13,236 nt of DNA from positions 1-13,236 of the forward strand of contig CAMLEF010000091.1 of NCBI GenBank assembly GCA_946478675.1. The letters run 5' to 3'. The DNA is from an uncultured Flavobacteriales bacterium (lineage in GTDB: Bacteria; Bacteroidota; Bacteroidia; Palsa-965). The notes beneath the pieces were generated by a model that saw only the letters and a list, made by a program, of their open reading frames with translations, did not search any database and was not told where the DNA came from. The position numbers and the translations under genes were made by a program. This document shows positions 7,050 to 12,184 of this stretch, piece by piece (positions within the stretch are counted from its first letter, which is position 1; each line of letters begins with the position of its first letter).

Positions 7050-7077
7050 AAAAGAAAAGGCCGGAAATTCCGGCCTT
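7050..7077 (-). terminator. rho-independent terminator of the lipoprotein operon
   Basis: AAGGCCGGA and TCCGGCCTT form a perfect 9-bp GC-rich stem with a 3-nt loop. On the minus strand the hairpin is followed by CTTTTCTTTTAG, nearly the same T-tract as in the 3575-3613 terminator. It lies about 55 bases after the stop of the small secreted protein gene. Confidence 0.87.
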
Positions 7078-7132
7078 CTGTATCACTTATCATGATCAAC
7101 GGTCACCCGCCAATCATCGACAAACAGACTGA

Positions 7133-7570
7133 TTACTGTTTGAATCCGATCAGCATCACTGCGCAACCGGAGTCTTTGCCGGACGACGGGTTGAGCGATG
7201 CTTCGATAGCTACTTCAACCGTCGCATTGACTTTGAAATCCCAGTACGGTGCGTAGTTGTGCTGGCTGTTGGAGAAGATGAGCTGGCGCGTGCCGGTGTT
7301 CGGATCGACGGAGTAGATCGAGAAGATCAGGTTGCCGTCGGTGAGGCCGCTGGCTGCAGCGATGCGGTACGTTGATCCTGCGAAGAACGTAGTGTGGAAT
7401 TCCGCATTCTGGCCGGAGAGCACGAGCGCGCGGTAGGTCTGTCCGTCGGAAACGAACGGGGGAATGATCTTCGCTGCGCAGAGTTTCGCCGTAGAATCAC
7501 ACTGGGCCGAGCCCTGCTGGAAAGCGAATACACCCGTAAGGAGGAATACGAAGAGGAGAAGCTTTTTCAT
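7133..7570 (-). CDS. small secreted protein, conserved-hypothetical type
   Basis: The 145-residue product starts with a clear signal peptide (MKKLLLFVFLLTGVF, cleavage probably in GSA|QCDS after residue 22). The mature domain of about 120 residues looks beta-rich, with the pattern SDGQTYRALVLSGQ, EFHTTFFAGSTYRIAA, LIFSIYSVD, YWDFKVNATVEVAIEA and a final GCAVMLIGFKQ. Cys24 and Cys32 are close enough to pair; Cys136 is near the C-terminus. The pattern suggests a compact beta-sandwich that may bind something outside the cytoplasm, but I can name no family with confidence. It is the second gene of an operon: only 17 bases separate it from the lipoprotein gene upstream, and a strong terminator follows. 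Shared transcription with a surface lipoprotein suggests the two act together in the envelope. Confidence 0.8.
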   Translation of the reverse strand: MKKLLLFVFLLTGVFAFQQGSAQCDSTAKLCAAKIIPPFVSDGQTYRALVLSGQNAEFHTTFFAGSTYRIAAASGLTDGNLIFSIYSVDPNTGTRQLIFSNSQHNYAPYWDFKVNATVEVAIEASLNPSSGKDSGCAVMLIGFKQ

Positions 7571-7587
7571 AACGAGAGCGGGGTCGG

Positions 7588-8520
7588 TTATTGGATGATG
7601 TAGTTACGGATTGCAGTTACTTTTTCGAGCAGCGCATTGATCTGCTCCGGCGAAATTTTCACCTCGGTTTTGCCGTTGATCGTGGTGATCTTGTTCGCTT
7701 CGTCGTTGGTCGGTTCGGCGAACGTGTACTTGATCTCGATCTTCTGGTATTCGTCGTTGAGGTCCTGGAACAGCTTCACGAGGTCTTTGTATTCGGGCTT
7801 CAGTTCACCGGTGTCGGGCTGGCCTTCTGCAACAGGCTGCTTGCCGACTTCTTTCAGCAGGTTGACGATACCGGCAGCGGTACCTTTCTGCTCGCCGATG
7901 CGAACGCTCATGTTCTCGTTCTGCTTCTGCTTGTAAACGTTCAGCGCGAAGTAGATGCTTTCTACCCAGCCGCCGGCGAGGATCAGCGATGCCGTGTTCT
8001 CCTGGTCGCTTTCGCGGAGGAAGTTGTCGGAACGGCGGTACGCTTCACCAACGAGAACGAGGATGGAGTCTTTTTTGCCGATGTTGTCGTTGAAACGTTT
8101 CATCAGTCCGGCGTCGAAGCTGCCCGTGATCTTGAGCTGCTCGCCGAGCTGAACGACGTTCTTATAGTATTCCATCGCATCACCGTTGTTGTCGTACATG
8201 GTGATGTAACCGAGGTCGGCGCCGTAAATGCCCAGGTTAAGGGCGCGCTTCATGCCGTCGGAATATTTGGAGAGATTGCCGGAAGGATTGAGCATGCTCT
8301 TGTCGTAAAGCGCACCGCTCTTTTTGATCATATCGGCAACGATCATCGGGGACGGCATCAGGAAGCTCTGACCTTTTACTTTAAGGCCGGTTACCGTGAT
8401 GGAATCGTCTTTCTTGACCAGGGTATCCTTGTCGTCACCATCGCCGCCATTGCCACAGGCGTAAGCGAAAAAAGAAACTGCGCCGAGCGCAAGAACGTAA
8501 TTACGGAGTTTCAACTTCAT
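7588..8520 (-). CDS. lipoprotein of unknown function, mostly helical
   Basis: The 310-residue product has an N-terminal MKLKLRNYVLALGAVSFFAY followed by AC, which makes Cys22 the likely lipidated residue; the lipobox AYAC is imperfect but acceptable for Bacteroidota. The residues after the Cys (GNGGDGDDKD) are Gly- and Asp-rich. Acidic residues at this place are typical of Bacteroidota lipoprotein export signals, so surface exposure is plausible. The rest is soluble and mainly helical, with conserved-looking blocks ALNLGIYGADLGYITMYD, SILVLVGEAYRRSDNFL and ILAGGWVESIYFALNVYK. I recall such blocks from uncharacterised Bacteroidota lipoproteins, without a known activity. It is the first gene of the operon with the small secreted protein 17 bases downstream. 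A perfect inverted repeat lies about 65 bases upstream of the ATG. Confidence 0.85.
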   Translation of the reverse strand: MKLKLRNYVLALGAVSFFAYACGNGGDGDDKDTLVKKDDSITVTGLKVKGQSFLMPSPMIVADMIKKSGALYDKSMLNPSGNLSKYSDGMKRALNLGIYGADLGYITMYDNNGDAMEYYKNVVQLGEQLKITGSFDAGLMKRFNDNIGKKDSILVLVGEAYRRSDNFLRESDQENTASLILAGGWVESIYFALNVYKQKQNENMSVRIGEQKGTAAGIVNLLKEVGKQPVAEGQPDTGELKPEYKDLVKLFQDLNDEYQKIEIKYTFAEPTNDEANKITTINGKTEVKISPEQINALLEKVTAIRNYIIQ

Positions 8521-8582
8521 CGGACGGGAAGCGTTTGCAGGTGTTTTAAAAGTCGCCGCAAGTAAGTTAAAAAACGGGAGTT

Positions 8583-8601
8583 TTCAAAAACGATTTTTGA
8601 A
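8583..8601. promoter_or_regulatory. perfect 8-3-8 inverted repeat, possible operator
   Basis: TTCAAAAA (8583-8590), CGA, TTTTTGAA (8594-8601) forms a perfect palindrome. Its TTTTTG overlaps the only -33-like element for the lipoprotein operon, so a repressor or activator site is possible. No known regulator motif is recognised. Confidence 0.3.
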
Positions 8602-8683
8602 TTAATCTTCACATAACGGGGATTGGTCTTTCCAAAAAGGGAGTTAGGCTGTACCCGAATGGAAGCTGCCGGAGAAGTGTGCT

Positions 8684-8726
8684 GGCATTCGGTAATTCGG
8701 CAATTCGTAATTCGGGCATTCGTAAT
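8684..8726. repeat. ATTCG short tandem repeat cluster
   Basis: ATTCG appears five times at intervals of 7-9 bases in the arrangement GCATTCG, GTAATTCG, GCAATTCG, TAATTCGG, GCATTCG, TAATG. This matches the 'AATTCGTAATTCG' type spacer phrase frequent in Bacteroidota genomes. Units are too short and irregular for a CRISPR array. Confidence 0.6.
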
Positions 8727-8791
8727 GGGCTCTTTGCTTGATGAGGTTGTCGGAACCGATGCGAAGGACGACTTACCAAGCACCGTTTTCC

Positions 8792-8799
8792 TATTTTTA
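8792..8799 (+). promoter_or_regulatory. -7 element for the MFS gene
   Basis: TATTTTTA matches the Bacteroidota -7 consensus TAnnTTTG except for the last base. Transcription from about 8805 would leave a leader of about 15 nt before the GTG start at 8820, similar to the short leader predicted for the ABC transporter. The -33 region (TTA at 8773-8775) is weak. Confidence 0.4.
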
Positions 8800-8819
8800 G
8801 CGCCAAAACCAAACCATTC

Positions 8820-10586
8820 GTGAAAAACCGTCCGCTGATCACGCTGATCTCCGTTTTCTTTTTCTGGGGATTTGTTGCCGCTTCGAATACCGTCCTGATC
8901 GGGCTTTTTAAAAAGAATTTCGAGCTGAGCCAGACGCAAAGCCAGCTGGTGGATTTCGCGTTTTACGTCGCCTATGCGCTGGGCTCGCTGGTCTACTTTC
9001 TTATTTCACTTTCGGCCGGTGATCCGCTGAATAAGATCGGCTACAAAAAAGGACTCATTGTCGGGCTCATCATCTCTGCGATCGGCGCGCTCGGTTTTAT
9101 TCCTGCGGAAATGCAGCAATCGTTCCCGCTGATGCTGGGGTCACTGTTCACGATCGGTCTCGGCTTTGCGCTGCAGCAGATCGTTGCCAACCCGTACGTC
9201 ATTGCGCTGGGCGATCCTTCCACGGGTGCGCACCGCGTGAGCCTGGCGGGCGGCATCAATTCATTCGGCACCACGATCGGGCCGCTGCTGCTGGCGGTCG
9301 CTGTTTACGGCAGCATCTCGGGCAGCTCCTCTTCCATCTCGATCAACGGAACAAAAAAAGATTTCCCGGTCGCCATCGAACGCACCACCGGAAAATCGGA
9401 AGTGCAGACAGCGGAAGTCGTGCACGAAGGCAGCTATAATTTCCAGGAGAAGAATTATTACCTGCTGTACGTCAACAGCCACGTCAATTTCTACAGCTCC
9501 GTTTACGAATCGATCTCGAAAAGCGGTCGCGGCGGATTGCTGCTTGCCTACAGCAACGATTCGAGCGCGGAGAATGCGATCGGCAGCCTGAAGAAACGTT
9601 TCCCCGGCATCCGCACACCGATCCTGCGCATCGACACGGCACAGGCGGCCATGATCATGAAAGCAACCGGGCCGGTGATGCTCGAAGTCAAATATTACGG
9701 CGTCGACAAAGTGCTGCTTCCGAGCCTCATTCTCGCCGGCGCATTCTTGCTGTTTGCTTTGCTGCTCGGCGTTTCCGCATTACCGCCGATCACCAACAAT
9801 GAAAAACTTTCCGGCGATCTCGGCGCGTTGCGTTACCCGCAGGTATGGCTGGGCATGCTGGCAATCTTTATTTACGTCGGAACGGAAGTCACTATTCAGA
9901 GCAACCTGCCGGAATACATGCGGCGCCTTTTTCATAAAGAACCGAGCTCGACGGTGCACCTCATTTCCTTGTACTGGGGCAGCCTGATGATCGGCCGCTG
10001 GGTGGGCGCGCTCACGGTCTTCAACCTGAAAGGCTTTATGAAAAAACTGATGACGGTGATCGTCCCGCTGATCGCTTACGGCGTGATTCTGCTCGTCAAT
10101 TACATCAAAGGCAGCCCGATGACCGACCTGCTGAAATACGTTCCGTTCATCGGCATCGTGATCCTCGGTTTCTTCCTGGCGAATGAAAAACCTGCGCGGA
10201 CGATGGTGCTGTTCGGGCTGATGGCGGCGGTGATGATGATCGCCGGCATTCTCGTGCGCAACGAATGGAGCGCTTTCTGCTTCATCAGCGGCGGACTGTT
10301 CTGCTCGGTGATGTGGCCATGTATTTTCAGCTTGTCGATTGCCGGTCTCGGAAAATACACGACGCAGGCCTCGAGCCTTCTCATCATGATGATCCTCGGC
10401 GGTGCGCTCATTCCGCCGTTCCAGGGCATTATCTCCGACAGCTTCGGCGACAAAGCGGAAGGCATTCACCTCTCTTATCTCGTACCGATGGCCGGCTTCC
10501 TTTATCTCGCGTTCTTCGGCTGGGCAGTGCGCCGCTCGCTGAAAAAGCAAGGCATCGATTACGATCAAAGCACCGGCTCGCATTAA
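8820..10586 (+). CDS. FucP-family sugar MFS permease with large periplasmic insert
   Basis: This 588-residue, 12-TM permease belongs to the fucose/glucose/galactose:H+ symporter (FucP/GluP) family. Family motifs include FFFWGFVAASNTVLIGLFKK (TM1, from residue 13), QLVDFAFYVAYALGS (TM2), ANPYVIALGDP (123-133), RVSLAGGINSFGTTIGP (139-155, TM5) and IYVGTEVTIQSNLPEY (TM7, 351-366). The start is GTG at 8820; no ATG lies in frame before residue 88. FucP proteins are usually about 410-440 residues. The excess comes mainly from residues 166-297, a hydrophilic stretch between TM5 and TM6, which should face the periplasm. Its core, GRGGLLLAYSND ... TPILRIDTAQAAMIMKATG, has the alternating strand/helix look of a PA (protease-associated) domain. 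Residues 435-485 also look somewhat extended. The sugar cannot be told. The gene stands alone, divergent from the lipoprotein operon and convergent with a peroxiredoxin gene. Confidence 0.92.
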   Translation: MKNRPLITLISVFFFWGFVAASNTVLIGLFKKNFELSQTQSQLVDFAFYVAYALGSLVYFLISLSAGDPLNKIGYKKGLIVGLIISAIGALGFIPAEMQQSFPLMLGSLFTIGLGFALQQIVANPYVIALGDPSTGAHRVSLAGGINSFGTTIGPLLLAVAVYGSISGSSSSISINGTKKDFPVAIERTTGKSEVQTAEVVHEGSYNFQEKNYYLLYVNSHVNFYSSVYESISKSGRGGLLLAYSNDSSAENAIGSLKKRFPGIRTPILRIDTAQAAMIMKATGPVMLEVKYYGVDKVLLPSLILAGAFLLFALLLGVSALPPITNNEKLSGDLGALRYPQVWLGMLAIFIYVGTEVTIQSNLPEYMRRLFHKEPSSTVHLISLYWGSLMIGRWVGALTVFNLKGFMKKLMTVIVPLIAYGVILLVNYIKGSPMTDLLKYVPFIGIVILGFFLANEKPARTMVLFGLMAAVMMIAGILVRNEWSAFCFISGGLFCSVMWPCIFSLSIAGLGKYTTQASSLLIMMILGGALIPPFQGIISDSFGDKAEGIHLSYLVPMAGFLYLAFFGWAVRRSLKKQGIDYDQSTGSH

Positions 10587-10609
10587 ACCGGATCATCCGC
10601 ATAAACGAA

Positions 10610-10636
10610 AACGGGTCGACCACTGGTCGACCCGTT
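10610..10636. terminator. bidirectional terminator between convergent genes
   Basis: AACGGGTCGACC (10610-10621), loop ACT, GGTCGACCCGTT (10625-10636) is a perfect 12-bp stem. On the minus strand it is followed by TTCGTTT, and on the plus strand by CCGTTTAATT. It lies 24 bases after the MFS stop and 27 bases after the peroxiredoxin stop, so it can serve both convergent genes. Confidence 0.85.
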
Positions 10637-10662
10637 CCGTTTAATTCCGATCGGGAAATCGC

Positions 10663-11139
10663 TTATGCGAGGCTTTCCAGCACGGCGTTGATCTTCGTGA
10701 AGTCCGGAATTTCGCCGGCATTTTCCAGCACTTCCGCGTAACGTACAACGCCTTCTTTGTCGATCACGAAGGCCGAACGTTTGGAAACACCGTGCAGGCC
10801 CATCGCGCCGAACGAATCGTAAAGGCTGCCGAAGGCTTTGCTCGCTTCTTTGTTGAAGTCGGACAGCAGCTGGAACGGCAGGTTCTGCTCTTCTTTGTAG
10901 CGAACCAGCGTGAACGGGGAATCGACGGAAATGCCGAGGACTTCCGCATTCGCTTTGGAGTAGCGGGCGATGTCGTCGCGGACGCCGCAGAGCTCTTTCG
11001 TGCAGGTGCCGGTGAAGGCGAACGGGAAGAACAGGAGCAGCACATTCTTCTGCCCTTTGTACTGGCTGAGCGTAACGGCTTCTTTGTTCGTGTTGAAAAG
11101 TTTGAAATCGGGTGCGGTGGATCCGGTGGTGATGCTCAT
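10663..11139 (-). CDS. Bcp/PrxQ-AhpE-like peroxiredoxin
   Basis: This 158-residue thioredoxin-fold peroxidase should reduce H2O2 and organic hydroperoxides in the cytoplasm. The active-site loop reads FPFAFTGTCTKELCGVRDD. Cys46 is the peroxidatic Cys, with Pro39 and Thr43 of the P-x3-T-x2-C signature, and Arg121 (KRSAFVIDKEG) is the conserved active-site Arg. Cys51 is five residues after Cys46, the spacing of the resolving Cys in E. coli-type Bcp/PrxQ, so an intramolecular disulfide is likely. Overall the FAFTGTC and GAMGLHGVSKRSAF blocks are closer to AhpE-like proteins, so the subgroup is uncertain. Length is normal for the family. The ATG at 11139 is the first in frame. It is transcribed divergently from a typical 2-Cys peroxiredoxin and shares its upstream region, which suggests co-regulation by oxidative stress. 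A shared terminator separates it from the convergent MFS gene. Confidence 0.93.
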   Translation of the reverse strand: MSITTGSTAPDFKLFNTNKEAVTLSQYKGQKNVLLLFFPFAFTGTCTKELCGVRDDIARYSKANAEVLGISVDSPFTLVRYKEEQNLPFQLLSDFNKEASKAFGSLYDSFGAMGLHGVSKRSAFVIDKEGVVRYAEVLENAGEIPDFTKINAVLESLA

Positions 11140-11189
11140 GGTTTAAAGTTCAAGATTTGATGTTATGTTCGTTTCTGCGGACTGCGCAG

Positions 11190-11197
11190 CAAAGATG
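11190..11197 (-). promoter_or_regulatory. -7-like element for the Bcp/PrxQ-like gene
   Basis: The minus strand reads CATCTTTG, one base off TAnnTTTG. It would give a leader of about 45 nt. The -33 position is only T-rich (TTTTCC near 11214-11219). The poor promoter would fit a gene that needs an activator. Confidence 0.35.
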
Positions 11198-11232
11198 GCG
11201 AGTATTCCTTTCCCGGAAAATAACCTCCTTCT

Positions 11233-11255
11233 ATAACAATATCATTATTTGTTAT
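11233..11255. promoter_or_regulatory. candidate peroxide-regulator operator between divergent peroxiredoxins
   Basis: ATAACAA (11233-11239) and TTGTTAT (11249-11255) are perfect inverted arms around a 9-base AT-rich spacer, giving a 23-bp dyad. It lies about 12 bases upstream of the -33 region of the AhpC-type gene and about 36 bases upstream of the -7 element of the Bcp-type gene. This is where a LysR-type activator such as OxyR would bind. The site is not a clean OxyR (ATAG-N7-CTAT) or PerR box, so the regulator is inferred from position and gene content only. Confidence 0.45.
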
Positions 11256-11266
11256 GATCAACTTCA

Positions 11267-11296
11267 TTCGTCCTTCGCGCAGAAGGGCTAATTTTG
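11267..11296 (+). promoter_or_regulatory. promoter of the AhpC/Prx1-type gene
   Basis: TAATTTTG at 11289-11296 is a perfect TAnnTTTG -7 element. The -33 position holds TTCG (11267-11270) instead of TTG, with an 18-base spacer. Transcription from about 11302 leaves a leader of about 53 nt before the ATG at 11355. Confidence 0.6.
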
Positions 11297-11354
11297 CATC
11301 GGTGAAGATCAACTGTCTTCCGCATCAAACCTGAACATCTAAAAACCATAAGCA

Positions 11355-11984
11355 ATGCAAGTATTAGTTGGAAAAAAAGCGCCGTCGTTCAATGCGAAGG
11401 CCGTCGTTAACGGTAAAGACATCGTCGACTTCTCGCTCGATCAGTTTGTCGGCAAGAAATATGTCGTCTTCTTCTTCTACCCGAAAGATTTCACCTTCGT
11501 TTGCCCGACGGAGCTCCACGCTTTCCAGGAACTGCTCGGCGAATTCGAAGCGCGCAACACGGCCGTCGTAGCCTGCTCTACCGACACGGAAGAGTCGCAC
11601 TGGGGCTGGCTCCAGATGACGAAAGAAGCCGGCGGCATCAAAGGCGTTACCTACCCGGTTGTTGCCGACACGAACAAAACGATTTCCTACAACTACGGCG
11701 TGCTCAACGGCACCTACGACGCTGACGAGAATGGCAACTTCATGGCGACGTCCGAAATGATCGCTTACCGCGGCCTGTTCCTCATCGACAAGAACGGCGT
11801 GGTGCGTCACCAGCTGATCAACGACCTTCCGCTCGGCCGTAACGTACAGGAAGCGCTTCGGATGGTCGACGCGCTCCAGTTCAACGAAGAGAACGGCGAA
11901 GTTTGCCCGGCCAACTGGGTCAAAGGCAAAACCGCGATGAAAGCGACGCACGAAGGTGTTGCCGCTTACCTCTCGAAGAACTAA
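11355..11984 (+). CDS. typical 2-Cys peroxiredoxin (AhpC/Prx1 class)
   Basis: This 209-residue enzyme reduces peroxides through an inter-subunit disulfide. Cys50 in FYPKDFTFVCPTE is the peroxidatic Cys and Cys184 in GEVCPANW is the resolving Cys; Pro43, Thr47 and Arg139 (AYRG) complete the active site. HWGWLQMTKEAGGIKG and LPLGRNVQEALRMVDALQF are typical of the AhpC-TSA/Prx1 group, and the C-terminal extension (GKTAMKATHEGVAAYLSKN) reaches past the resolving Cys, longer than in E. coli-type AhpC (about 187 residues). GGIKG and a C-terminal YL partly resemble the GGLG/YF motifs tied to sensitivity to over-oxidation. No ahpF lies next to it, so electrons probably come from thioredoxin. The ATG is the first in frame and follows a promoter with a perfect -7 element. 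A strong terminator follows the stop codon. Codon use is strongly biased, as expected for a highly expressed gene. Confidence 0.95.
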   Translation: MQVLVGKKAPSFNAKAVVNGKDIVDFSLDQFVGKKYVVFFFYPKDFTFVCPTELHAFQELLGEFEARNTAVVACSTDTEESHWGWLQMTKEAGGIKGVTYPVVADTNKTISYNYGVLNGTYDADENGNFMATSEMIAYRGLFLIDKNGVVRHQLINDLPLGRNVQEALRMVDALQFNEENGEVCPANWVKGKTAMKATHEGVAAYLSKN

Positions 11985-12000
11985 GCGTTCGCATTTTTAT

Positions 12001-12037
12001 AAAAAGCAGCATTGGAATTTTCCTTTGCTGCTTTTTT
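12001..12037 (+). terminator. rho-independent terminator of the 2-Cys peroxiredoxin gene
   Basis: AAAAAGCAGCA (12001-12011) pairs with TGCTGCTTTTT (12026-12036), and within the loop GGAA pairs with TTCC, so the stem is long with one small internal TT/TT loop. Six T follow (12032-12037). It starts 17 bases after the stop codon. Confidence 0.88.
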
Positions 12038-12051
12038 ATTGAAGTGAGGTG

Positions 12052-12111
12052 AACCACGGAGACACGGGCGCACGGAGAAATACAACTCCGTGCCTCCGTG
12101 TCTCCGTGGTT
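12052..12111. repeat. long imperfect inverted repeat of CACGGAG phrases
   Basis: A 26-base arm (12052-12077), an 8-base loop (AAATACAA) and a 26-base arm (12086-12111) pair with only two mismatched positions. Each arm is itself built of CCACGGAGACACGG-like direct repeats. Such CACGGAG elements are scattered between genes in many Bacteroidota and other phyla and behave like REP-type palindromes. In RNA it would form a very stable hairpin, but it has no T-tract and lies behind a normal terminator. Confidence 0.75.
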
Positions 12112-12144
12112 ATACATCTGCGTTTTGCCGTGGCATCAAATCAA

Positions 12145-12180
12145 AAATAAATCGTAAATCGTAGCTCATAATTCGTAAAT
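12145..12180. repeat. AATCGTA / AATTCGTAAAT short repeats
   Basis: AAATCGTAAATCGTA is followed by ATAATTCGTAAAT directly upstream of the membrane protein start codon. It is the same style as the ATTCG cluster at 8684-8726. The minus strand contains TATTTTTG here (12143-12150), but no gene on that strand would use it. Confidence 0.45.
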
Positions 12181-12184
12181 CCTC

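Larger units (their letters stand above)
8521..8819. other. divergent intergenic region, lipoprotein operon / MFS gene
   Basis: These 299 bases separate two divergent units. They contain the inverted repeat at 8583-8601, the ATTCG repeat cluster at 8684-8726, and the MFS -7 element at 8792-8799. For the lipoprotein operon the minus strand offers TTTTTG, then about 20 bases, then TACTTGCG near 8562-8569, a poor promoter match. I see no RNA gene or extra ORF worth reporting. Confidence 0.5.

Noticed and set aside
7591..8565. 324-codon open frame opposite the lipoprotein gene
   Set aside because: It is a shadow frame. The minus-strand product has a lipoprotein signal and normal composition, while this one has neither signal nor motifs.
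8684..8726. CRISPR array
   Set aside because: Units are 7-9 bases, irregular and without spacers of constant length; no cas genes lie nearby.
8517..8939. 140-codon minus-strand frame across the lipoprotein/MFS spacer
   Set aside because: It runs over the repeat cluster and the MFS promoter and start, and has no signal, motif or plausible codon use.
9780..10583. 267-codon open frame opposite the MFS permease
   Set aside because: It is antisense to conserved TM segments, and its translation is rich in His, Arg, Glu and Asp.
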